Of a DNA stretch of 64,000 nt, positions 40,201 through 49,000 are shown in pieces (positions within the stretch are counted from its first letter, which is position 1; each line of letters starts with the position of its first letter). The translations under genes and the position numbers were made by a program. The stretch is taken from NCBI GenBank assembly GCA_964019335.1, contig OZ025680.1, positions 186,001 to 250,000 on the forward strand, given 5' to 3'. A model generated the notes under the pieces. That model searched no databases. It had not been told where the DNA came from and worked only from the letters and a program-made list of their open reading frames with translations. This stretch comes from Diplonema japonicum (Eukaryota > Euglenozoa > Diplonemea > Diplonemida > Diplonemidae).

Positions 40201-43200
40201 GTCTTCGTCTTCACATCCGCAGCGGCGAGGGCCACCTCCTCCATGCACCCGGGGTCCGCGTACCTCGGCCCGTGCTTCGTCTTGCAGGTCTTCCCGAAGA
40301 AGCAGAACAGGTGGCACCAGCACTCTTTCCACTGCGCCCTCAGATACCTGCAACCGTACTCGTTCCTGCCCCCTGCCCCCACGATCCTGTGGCCCGCCGT
40401 GTGGAACAGCCCGCTGATGCTCCCGATGGACTGCGCCGCCCCTTCGAAGTCCCCTCGAAGGAGCCTCTCCCCCGCCCTCACGATGTCCCCGAGGACCGGG
40501 ATCCCCTTCAGCCACGTCACCGCGTCCCGAAACGCCGCCGCCACGTTGTTCAGGAACTCCTCCACCTTGTCCTTGATGTACCTGAGGGTGGTCTCGAAGA
40601 TCCTCTTCACCTTGTTCCACAGCACCGTCACCTTCTCCGAGATGTAGTTCCAGGCCTCCGTCGCAGCCTTCGCGATCGCCTTCACCGCCACGTTGATCCC
40701 GTCCACGATCTTCTGCCCGAGGTCCCCCAAGGACACCGACACCGAGATGTCGAACTCCGAGTCCTCGAACCTCTTCGCCACAACGGCGTGCCCGCTCACC
40801 GTCGTCTCCACCAGCGCCAAATCCAGCGTCACCGCGAAGTCGATCACGTTCCCGTTCACCTCCACCCTCGCCCGCAGGTTGATGAACAGGACCTGGATGT
40901 CGCAGGAGAAGATGGCGTACGGGATCGGGCGGTTCAGGTCGTACATGAAGAGGACCTGTCGGATCTTCACGATCTCCAGGAAGTTCATGTCCCGCAGCTC
41001 CATCTTGAAGAAGGTGAGGTCCCAGTTCCAGGTCACGTGAACGTGCGAGGACAGCGCCCCGTCGAAGAGGTCGATCCCTGCCCTGAAGGAGAAGATGTCC
41101 GCGTTCAGGGTAACGTTCAGGTAGCCGTACGACCTCAGCATAGGGATGTCGAAGGCTCCCCCGATGTCGATCAGGGCCCGCGGCTGCGGCTTCACCTGCA
41201 GGTCCACCAGGAACTTCGCCCCGCCCACCGCCACCTTGTTCTCCAAGCGGTTCCCGATGCGGAGCTGGAAGGCCCCGATTTTCAAGTCCACGTGGTCCAT
41301 CCAGGCGTCGATGTAGAAGCGCGTCTTGCTCACCGCGAGGTCGATCGCGATCTCCCACCCGAGGAAGTTCAAACGCCCCTGCAGAGCGACCCCCGCAGGG
41401 ATCACCACGTCCCCGCTCCTGAACGACAGCCTCTGCTCCTTGATCGGGCTGAAGGAGAAGAAGGCGAAGCACTCCAAATCCAGCGTCGTCTCGTTCGCGT
41501 AGCCGTCCAGCTTCCCCGCACACCTCGTCTTGTAGTCCTTGTCGAAGGGGTAGATCCCCGACTCCGCGAGCTTCCCGGGGATCACCACCTTGTCCAGGGC
41601 TGGAACGTAGTCCGACAGCACGTCGATGATCCCGCCGATCGTGAGCTCCGACACCATCGCGATGAAGAAGTTGTCCTCGGGGACCGTCCCGCTCACCCCG
41701 ACGTAGGTGCGCCCCTCGATGTACGCCCCCGTCTTCGTCGTGCAGCTTCCTTCCTTCCCGAAGCAGACCGCTCCCCCCAGGGTGAACCCGGTCGGGACCG
41801 GCGACTTCAAATCCCACTCCACCCCGAGGATGACGTCCCCGATGTGCAGGAAGGGGAGCCCCAGGGCCCGGTACCACCACCCGTCCAGCTTCAGCGACCC
41901 CCGCACCAGCTGCGCCGACGGGCTCACCACCAGAGACAGGTCCCCGATCAGGAACAGGAAGCGCCTCTCCTCATAGTCCTCCTTGCAGCGCTCCACGCAG
42001 ATCTTTAGAGGGATGTTCACCCCGAGCTTCGACAGCGGCAGCCCCCCGAAGTTGTGCTCGTACTGCGCGTAGATGCTCATCCCGAGCGTCCCCTCCACGT
42101 TCACGATCGCGAAGTTGCTCTCCGAAGTGTCCGGGTCCGTCCCGATCCGCAGCTCCAGCAAGGCCGACCCGGAGAACTGAAGCTCCGCGCTCGCCGACAC
42201 TCGGAAGTTCTCCGTCACGTCCCCCACCACCTCCAAGAAGTCCCCTTCCAGGATGTCCGGCAGCTTCGGAGACCCGATCGCGTACAGCTTCACCCCCGAG
42301 GTCGTCGCCGCCAGTGCGAGCTTCGTGTCCTGGATCCCGAACGACAGCACGGGAGACAGGGCTGTGTCCAACGCCTGCGCCACCCCTTCGTCGAAGTTGC
42401 TCGTCACCAAATAGGCCACGTTCGCCATCGTCAGCTCCTCCACCCACACGCTCGCCTCCACCCCGTCGCACGCGGGGGTCTGCCCGATCCGTCCCACTCC
42501 AGACACTGTCGTCGTCGGGGTTGGAGCCGCGCAGTTTCCGAGACAGAAAGGCATCGTCACTTCTCCCTTCTGCAGAATCGGTTTCATGAGCTCCAAGAAG
42601 TCTCCGAGGTCTGACGAAGCGTCCAGAAGTTCTCTTGTGCTGTGCTTCGTGGTGGTGGTGGTGGTGGTGGTGTTGACGCCGTCGTTCTTGTTGTCGTCGC
42701 CCTTCACAATGCTAGTGTACATGCGTGCCCCCGTAGCAGTGCTCGCAGAAGCGGAGTCCATGGGACAAGCAGAAGGGTCGTATGCCACACTCGCTCCCTT
42801 GTTCGAGTCCTCCAGCGTCACCGCCATCCCCAAGCTGAACCCGATCCCTGACCACTTGTTCCCCTTGGCGTCCGTGATGGAGCTCCTCTTCTGGCTCAAC
42901 CATGATCTCGGGAGCTCCTTGACCGCCTCTTTGATCTTCCCTGCAAGTCCGTCCAGCGCGAAGTCCATGTCCCTGATCGCCTCCCTGTTCTTCTTCTTGA
43001 AGATGTGCTTCCCCCACGACTTCAAGCTCACCCCGAATCCTCCGAACAGCACGTTCTCCCACCAGGTGCTCGCCGAGATCACCTCGACACACCTCCAGTG
43101 CGGGTGCGTGAACACGATCGTGATCCCGTCGATCCCCACCGTCGACGAGATGATGGCAGGCATGTCGATCCCGACCTCGAAGGCGAACCCGCTGAAGGCC

Positions 43201-44423
43201 CCTGCGCTCGCGAACCACTCCACCGACAGCGACACCTCGAACAGCGTGTTGGCGAAGAAGCCCTTCTCCCCTGTCTTCTCGCCGGAGCGAGCCTTCTTCT
43301 TGGTCCTGCCTCGAAACAGTACTTCCCCTTCCCTCTCCTTCTTCTTCTCCTTCTCCTGCTCCGCAGAAAGAACCTTCCCCCCGTGCCCGAACGAGGTTTC
43401 CTTCACGCACACCCCGTTCTCGCACTCTTCGTTCAATCCGCAGTCGTTGTCGCTGGTGCAACCATCAGACTCAACGGCTCGAGGGGTCAACACAGACAGC
43501 TCTCTATCGGGAGCAGGAGTGGGAGGGGCGGGAGTAGCAGGAGCAGGAGTGCGAGGGGCAGGGGTGCGAGGAGCAGGAGTACGAGGGGCAGGGGTACGAG
43601 GGGCGGGAGTACGAGGGGCAGGGGTGCGAGGGGCGGGAGTGGAAGGAGCAGGGGTCGTCGCGGAGGTGTTCTTGTTCTGCCTCTCGTAGTTGATGCCCGC
43701 ACCCCATCCAAGACCCAGACCCGAGAAGAGGTTCGCCTTTCCACCTGGGACAGCCTCCAACCCGATGCTCCACCCGAGCCCAACAGAGGGGGTGAACTGG
43801 AAGCTCCCCACCTTCAGCCCTTCATACGAGACACTGAAGCCGATCGTCACAGTGAAGAGCGGACACCCGAAGTTCGAGTTTGCCTTCGAGGCGCAGAGGT
43901 ACCCGATCGCACAGCAGTCCTCCAGGGGCTTCACCACCCTCCGCTTTTGGTGGTTCTGCTGCGCCTCGAGGAGCATCGCCGCCCTGTCCGCAGAGGCGGC
44001 GGCGGTCGTCGTTGTCGAGTTGCACTGCCCGGAGAAGGTGCGGATGTAGGGCTTCAAGCTGTTCGCGAGGTCGGGGATGTCGGCCAGGAAGGTCTCCACC
44101 GTCGCAGTGTCCTCGAAGAACTCCATCAGCCCGTCCGCCGCCTCCACCGCCTTGTCCTTCAGGGTGTTCAGCTGGTCGAGGGACTGCGTCACCGCCTCTA
44201 TCGCCTCCTGCACCCCGAGGGCCTCCAGCACTTCTTCCGCCCTGTCAGCAAGGGCGTCCGCCACCGCCCCCCTGAAGGCGTCCACCGTGTCCACCAGCGA
44301 CGAGGCCAGCGACGTCACCGTCAGCGGCTCAGAGGTCGACGTCGTTGTCGGCGCCGTGTCCTGCGCTGCTCCCACCAGAAGTACCGCGGCTCCCACCGCT
44401 AGCAGCATCTGCAAGTTTACCAT
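37242..44423 (-). CDS. Giant secreted protein with two GH18 chitinase-like domains
   Basis: An intronless 2393-aa frame with a signal peptide (MVNLQMLLAVGAAVLLVGAA). In order: a helical region, a Cys-containing domain, (RTPAP)n repeats at about 255-308, a long beta-rich region (about 350-1450) of unknown fold, two Cys-bearing Ig/HYR-like segments (about 1500-1740), a Ser run, then GH18 domain 1 (about 1755-2061), a Pro/Thr linker and GH18 domain 2 (about 2086-2393). GH18 enzymes cleave chitin using the Glu of DGxxxDxE. Domain 2 has DGINLDYE (Glu2212). Domain 1 has DGINLDYG (Gly1881), so it should be inactive, perhaps a binding domain. The two domains are otherwise nearly identical even in DNA. 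There is no transmembrane helix at the end. The 5' region shares blocks with the subtilisin genes. Confidence 0.88.
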   Translation of the reverse strand: MVNLQMLLAVGAAVLLVGAAQDTAPTTTSTSEPLTVTSLASSLVDTVDAFRGAVADALADRAEEVLEALGVQEAIEAVTQSLDQLNTLKDKAVEAADGLMEFFEDTATVETFLADIPDLANSLKPYIRTFSGQCNSTTTTAAASADRAAMLLEAQQNHQKRRVVKPLEDCCAIGYLCASKANSNFGCPLFTVTIGFSVSYEGLKVGSFQFTPSVGLGWSIGLEAVPGGKANLFSGLGLGWGAGINYERQNKNTSATTPAPSTPAPRTPAPRTPAPRTPAPRTPAPRTPAPRTPAPATPAPPTPAPDRELSVLTPRAVESDGCTSDNDCGLNEECENGVCVKETSFGHGGKVLSAEQEKEKKKEREGEVLFRGRTKKKARSGEKTGEKGFFANTLFEVSLSVEWFASAGAFSGFAFEVGIDMPAIISSTVGIDGITIVFTHPHWRCVEVISASTWWENVLFGGFGVSLKSWGKHIFKKKNREAIRDMDFALDGLAGKIKEAVKELPRSWLSQKRSSITDAKGNKWSGIGFSLGMAVTLEDSNKGASVAYDPSACPMDSASASTATGARMYTSIVKGDDNKNDGVNTTTTTTTTKHSTRELLDASSDLGDFLELMKPILQKGEVTMPFCLGNCAAPTPTTTVSGVGRIGQTPACDGVEASVWVEELTMANVAYLVTSNFDEGVAQALDTALSPVLSFGIQDTKLALAATTSGVKLYAIGSPKLPDILEGDFLEVVGDVTENFRVSASAELQFSGSALLELRIGTDPDTSESNFAIVNVEGTLGMSIYAQYEHNFGGLPLSKLGVNIPLKICVERCKEDYEERRFLFLIGDLSLVVSPSAQLVRGSLKLDGWWYRALGLPFLHIGDVILGVEWDLKSPVPTGFTLGGAVCFGKEGSCTTKTGAYIEGRTYVGVSGTVPEDNFFIAMVSELTIGGIIDVLSDYVPALDKVVIPGKLAESGIYPFDKDYKTRCAGKLDGYANETTLDLECFAFFSFSPIKEQRLSFRSGDVVIPAGVALQGRLNFLGWEIAIDLAVSKTRFYIDAWMDHVDLKIGAFQLRIGNRLENKVAVGGAKFLVDLQVKPQPRALIDIGGAFDIPMLRSYGYLNVTLNADIFSFRAGIDLFDGALSSHVHVTWNWDLTFFKMELRDMNFLEIVKIRQVLFMYDLNRPIPYAIFSCDIQVLFINLRARVEVNGNVIDFAVTLDLALVETTVSGHAVVAKRFEDSEFDISVSVSLGDLGQKIVDGINVAVKAIAKAATEAWNYISEKVTVLWNKVKRIFETTLRYIKDKVEEFLNNVAAAFRDAVTWLKGIPVLGDIVRAGERLLRGDFEGAAQSIGSISGLFHTAGHRIVGAGGRNEYGCRYLRAQWKECWCHLFCFFGKTCKTKHGPRYADPGCMEEVALAAADVKTKTDEMAQKNAIIEGSKEENPGLQNIASGMEVPMPSLPKSTVMVPFGSNAATASGGFSGGVRTYGGKGSGGGLSASEAEVTLSNMPYDLSSQASYEASVRNTQNRMVSAMADKALEKQALLNGEVSSEAGMVLRKRPVLGGATSYTFRCDQPVNLESLKPLPWFVDPACTSGARVNLLRQRVLPESQFPNRVCGSSFLEVTWQLRDSPVCGGVSEEVTQIITVEPISPVFASFPADTRVNTEQSTDPTVLGLAEGASACSQEFDVFYMDSDPVPVEGSNGNGQWTVNRVWTILPFFPKSECTGATAEGSSRTQTITVVDETTSAPSTPQPAPVSVPATPPSSSSSSSSSSGDSRLVASIGNWQECPTDAQMEAYTHILVSFAVTYTWGPMKNQCNQQCDLTPVSVCGNAPHPELVAKWKAAGKKVMLSFGGAGMGGSWDGLNDCWEHCYGKEEHLVRQLVAVASSLGFDGINLDYGYYYEDGQRGSSFAKGAQAQAFLKEVTVGLKQNLPTGSLVTHSPVDIDLAKGTRYFDIMKEVAGSVDFVMPQYYNGITRPNTDGINGGVFSSALAHFKTLVEDCFGNDPTKVVFGFCIGDCGDTNSNSNAQQAVSVMNDLKQEYACNGGAFFWNSLRDTNGAWSKAVGGAVSPARGCGGNSGGGVPTNPSPATVTAPTPALSTASVDSRLIAYIGNWQACPTDAQMEAYTHILVSFAVTYTWTPRGNQCNQQCKITGSVPVCGNSPQPELVAKWKAAGKKVMLSFGGAGMGGSWDGLNDCWEHCYGKEASVVRQLVAVASSQGFDGINLDYEYYYEDGQRGSSFAKGAQAQAFLKEVTVGLKQNLPTGSLVTHSPVDIDLAKGTRYFDIIREVAGSVDFVMPQYYNGITRPNTDGINGGVFSSALAHFKTLVEDCFGSDPTKVVFGFCISDCGGTNSNSNAQQAVSVMNDLKQEYACNGGAFFWNAAHDLMGAWSKAVGGTVSPARGCGGSVK

Positions 44424-44589
44424 CTTGTCAACCTTAACAGAAGGGACGGTTGGGGTGCCTTCTTGGTTTCTCTTTTTCTTCTTCTTCTTCTTCTTCTTCT
44501 TTTTGTGTGTGTATTAACCTGTAGGTGGTAAACTAGAGGGGGAAATGAAGTTGGGAAAACAGAAAAACAAACAAAAATAGAAAGAGGGG

Positions 44590-44927
44590 GAGAAACAGCG
44601 ATCGCAAGTAAAGTCTTAGAAAGCAAACGTTTAAAATGAACAGCTTGTCCCGTTTACCCCTACTGTGAATATGAAAACGGCTTTCTTTGCTTGTGTAAAG
44701 CTGCCTCTAATCTTTTTTTACCCTCCCCTTTTTTTTCTTTTGCAAAAATAACAATTCTTTTCAAAGTTTGTTTACTTGTTCCAGCAAAACAAAACAAAAA
44801 CAAAAAAGAAGAGAAAAAAAAGAAAGAGATTTAAGGGTACCTGCGGTATGTGGCAGGATGCCTTTAAAAAAAAGGCAAAAAAAAAAAGAAGGTGCGGATA
44901 TCTGTTCCTCGAAATTATCGAAGAAGA
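44590..44927 (-). promoter_or_regulatory. Conserved blocks E1, E3, E2 upstream of the chitinase gene
   Basis: E1 GCGATCGC at 44598-44605 with CTTAGAAA after it; E3 TTTAAGGGTACCTGCGGT at about 44830; E2 CTCGAAATTATCGAAGAAG near 44908. The same three blocks lie 5' of both complete subtilisin genes, in a different order (E1, E2, E3). The surrounding DNA differs, so this is patchy conservation and not simple block duplication. Confidence 0.5.
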
Positions 44928-45639
44928 GAACGCTTTGAGAAGAAGATGCAAGGACTTGTGTGGTGTCGCCATTGACAGCACACCAAGAAGTTTCTGTGCT
45001 TTTTTTTTTTTCTCTTTTCTTTTTTTCTTCTTCTCTTTTTCAAATATTCTCTACTCGTTTCTTTACCTTTCATCGTTTTGCCTAGGGGAATAGGTTCCCT
45101 TCATTGAAGCTAGAGAAAAAAAAAAGATATAAAAAGTAGTGAAAAAGCAAAACAAGCCCACGCAGGTTCCTATTCTTTCTTCCTGCCCGTGAACAAGGCA
45201 CAGACATAAAATGAACATGACCGCATCAGCTTGCGTTGCTCCAGAAGAAGAAGGGGGAGAGGGGGGAGGACAAAGATCTATTTTCCCCCCCAGAAAATTT
45301 ACTTGGAGAAGTAAAAAAAAAAAATGAGGGGTTTTTAATTCACCCGAGTGGTGAGGTGATTCCAGTGTCGTGGAAGGAGAGGGGGGGGAAAAAAAAGGCC
45401 ATGTAATTGAATGGCGTGTCGCTCTATTTTTCTTCTTCTTTTCTTTTTTACTTTCTTATGTTTGTTACAAAAAAAAAAAGAAAAGAAGAAGAAAAAACTA
45501 CGTCATAAAAGCTTATTATCATATGCGGTATTGAATTTTGAAGAAAAAAAAGAAAAAAAAAATTCACTATGATAGGAACGAAGTAGTTAGCAAATGCCCG
45601 CAAAAAAAGAAGAAGAAAAAAAGACATCAGCTGCGCCAC

Positions 45640-45830
45640 GGGTAAGACCAATCTTACCTATGGTGCACCCGATACGGTCAGTTATTTGTCAATTGTCACA
45701 GGTGTGCAACGAAACACCTCACAAAAAAAAAGCGACTGGTTCACAAGAAAGAAATGGGGGAACAAAAGAAAGACAACCACAGCAGTGCCGCAGTGAACAA
45801 AAAAAATAAAATAAAAAAATTTTCTGTGAG
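45640..45830. repeat. Subtilisin-3' repeat family, degenerate unit
   Basis: Carries GTCAATTGTCAC, AAACACCTCACAAAA, AGCGACTGGTTCACAAGAA and CAGCAGTG landmarks in the same order as the units beside the other subtilisin copies. Confidence 0.55.
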
Positions 45831-46051
45831 CAATAGGGGCTTACAATGAGGATTTCGAATTAATTCATTTAGACACCTAAATCGCGTAGATCCAGAGGAG
45901 GTCTTGCAGAAGGGTGCTCGGAGAAACAAAATAAAAAACAGCAAAACAAAAGATAATAGAATAGAAATAAGAAGATGAGAGAGACAGTCAGAACGAAGGT
46001 AACAAAACTATACGAATACAATATAATCCTTCACCTCTTCTCTGTCCCCGC

Positions 46052-49000
46052 CTAAACAACGGTTGTACGCTCCTCTTTGACGGGTTCGCTATCCGAGAAG
46101 GCGGCCTTTGGCTTGCGCAGGAAGAAGTAGTAGACGAGGAAAGCAACGACAGCGACAACAACAAGAGAGCCGAACACGATGCCGACGATGGCGCCCGTCG
46201 AGAGCGAGTCGCCCCCGTCGCCCCCCTGCTGGTCCTCCTCCTTCGGAGTAGGAAGCGGTGCCCTCTCGTTGGTCACGGTCACGTCCTGCAGCTCCCCGCC
46301 CAGCCGGCCCTCGATCATTGCCTTGTTCGCCTGCAGCCTGTCTCGCACCGCCCCATTGTCCATCTCAGAGGGGACCCTCAGGTCTGCCCTCACCGTGATG
46401 CTCTCCGCCGATCCTTGCTGTGTTGTTATTGCTGCACGCCCTGTCGAAGAGGCTCCCTCCCCACAGGTCACGCAGTACCCGCTTGTCGCCCTTTCCAGAC
46501 ACACGTTGAAGCAGCTCGCCCTCCCCCCCAGCAACAGCTCCAGTGCGGGCATGAGGTCCCTGCTCCCCGCCACAGCCTTCCCCATGTCGCTCGAGGCGAT
46601 GCGGAAGACTGCCTGCACCCCCCTCAGCCCGGTCTCGGGGGAGAGAGTCACCGGCTCCTGCGTGGGAGGGACGGGTTCAGGTTCCAACGTGGGTGCGGCG
46701 GTGACCGGGGGATCCCTGCAGAAGTGCCTTGCCGTGAAGCCCGCTCCCTCTGTTCCGAGGTCGGAGGTGAAGTGCAGGTACAGGTCCCCGGTGCTGGCAA
46801 GAACAGTCGTCTCGTTCCCCGTCACCTCCCCCAGCCACGCCCCCTCCCGCCCGTAGACCCCCACCTTGTCGAAACCGGGCTCCAACGAGGCCTCCAACGT
46901 CACCCTCGACTCGTGTCCAGCAGGGCACCCAAACCTCCAGCAGCGGCTCTTCAAAGGAAGGTAATCCTCCCTCTCCGCCTCATCTCCCGAATCAGCAGCA
47001 GCAGCAGCAGCAGCAGGGTACTGTACAGTGCGGGAGTAGCTCTCAAAAGAGTGGTCACAGTTCCTGTCGTTCTTCCCCCACGCGATCGGGTTGCTCGGAA
47101 CACTCAGCTCGACGCTCCTCTCCGGTACCTCCTCCCCACACAGCCAGCGCAGCTCGAACTTGCTGTCCACCGTCTCGTCAAAGGCCGCCTTCACCACAAT
47201 GTCGCCCGTGTAGCCAACATGCACCGTCCCCGTCCCTGTGAACCTGTCCAGCGGGGTCCTTCCGTCAGCCTTGTACACCTCCACGTAGTCGTACCCAGCC
47301 TCAAGCTCCAGGTTCATCGTCAGCACCTTCACAGGCTTCTCGCAGGTCAGCCGGACACACTTCTCCCTCTGCAAGGTCAAGGATCCGGTGTCGCTGCCGT
47401 AGGTGCTGTAGGCAGAGCAGTGCTCCTTCACCGGGATCAAGGACGAGTAGTCGCACGTCCAGGAGAACGACGCGGCCGACCCCAGGGGGAGCGCGGCCTC
47501 CAGCGACACCGCCGCCGTTTTCGTCATCCTCACCGTGGGGTTTGCCGGACCGAGAGGCAACCCATCGCCGTCGCTGTTGCTGTTGCTCTTGACAGAGAGG
47601 GCCGCCCCAGAAACGTGTGTAAGGGTCAAAGGCACGCTGTAGTCGCAAGTGAGGTCCCAGCAGTGCACAGGGCTGTCCCTCTCCACCTCCACAAGCCCAG
47701 GTACCCTGCTTTGAGGAGCGCATTTATAGTTCCAGCTCACCTGTGCCCAGCCACCCCCACTCTTCGTCATCAGCACCGCGTTCCTCGTCACCTCCATGAT
47801 CTGGTACTGGTAGCCGTTCCCTCCCACGATCCTGTAATTCTCCACCTCGTCCCCTGTGTCCACCTCGAAGCGCCCGTCGCCTTCTCTCAGGTCGTACGCC
47901 ACATTGATGTACAGTCGCTCCGGCGGATTCAGCGTGATGTACCAGCAGGTTGTCGTCTCGTCCGTCTCGTTCGTGCTGAAGCTTCCGGACCACCCGGAGA
48001 GGCGTTGGCAGTCTCCCGTGGGTGGCGACAGGGTTCTCGGAGCATCCGTCTCGGGAACCCCGCACGTCCAGTCCAAGGAGAAGGCCTCCCCGAGCCCGTA
48101 GGTCCCGATGTTTCGGATGTTCGAGGTCACCACCACGTCCCCCGTCAGGCTCACCACAATGCTGCGCACAAGGTTCGCCGCGTATCTGTTGCTGTCCACC
48201 ACCTGCACGTAGTTCCCCTGAGTCCCCTGGGTCCCCCCCAGAGTGAGGTTCAGCGTCACCGTCTGGTCGCATCGGATCGTCCAGCACTCCTTCCCAGTCT
48301 CCTCCACGTCTTGGCGGGGATAGGTGAGCACAGCGGCCGTCAGGTCCTGGCACTTGCACGACCAGTTCAGCGTCATTGCCTTCCGCGTCCTCCCCAACAC
48401 CGCAGAGTTCACGTTCGTCGCGACAACCCTGGTCCTGCAGTCAGCCGTCGCAAGAGGGTTCTCCTCCGTGTCGAGGAGCGGGGTGGAGTAGCCGCACGTC
48501 GTTGTGAAACCCCTGAACACAATCTTCTGCGAGGGGAGGGGACACCGGAAGTGCCAGCAGTCCACACCCATCGCATCCTCCCCGTTGATCCGGAACCTGT
48601 CGTTCTTTTCGTCGTCGGCGTCGTTGTCGTTGTTGTAGTCGACCGTGGTGCAAGACCCCCACCGCCCGCAGCCCCAGCTCAGGGTCGCGCTCCCGTGGAC
48701 CACCACCTGCGTTCGGTGTGCGAGGTGCCTGCTCATGAAGGTGTCTTGCCCCCGTACAACCGTCCCCGTCTCCAGGTCCAACAAGGTCACAGAGCCCACG
48801 AGGTTCGCCGCAGAGAAGAGGGACTCCCCGTCGCACCCCACCCGGAAGCAGTCGCCGTTCACCACCGAGGTCGGTGTCCTCGCAGGGAGCTCCGGACACG
48901 GGTCTGCGGGAAGGCAGTTGAACTCCAATTCGAAGGTGCTGAAGGGGCGTGTCTCGTAGACCACCACAACCTCCAGGTTCCCGTTCGTGCTGACCCTGTC

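Larger units (their letters stand above)
44424..46051. other. Intergenic / 5' region of the chitinase gene
   Basis: Holds blocks E1, E3 and E2 (44598, 44829 and 44897), a degenerate unit of the subtilisin-3' repeat (45640-45830) and the 3' element near 45905. The rest is A/T runs. No coding gene. Confidence 0.6.

Noticed and set aside
39222-42008. Plus-strand frame of 928 codons over the chitinase gene
   Set aside because: Low-complexity Arg/His/Pro shadow; the minus strand carries the recognisable GH18 gene.
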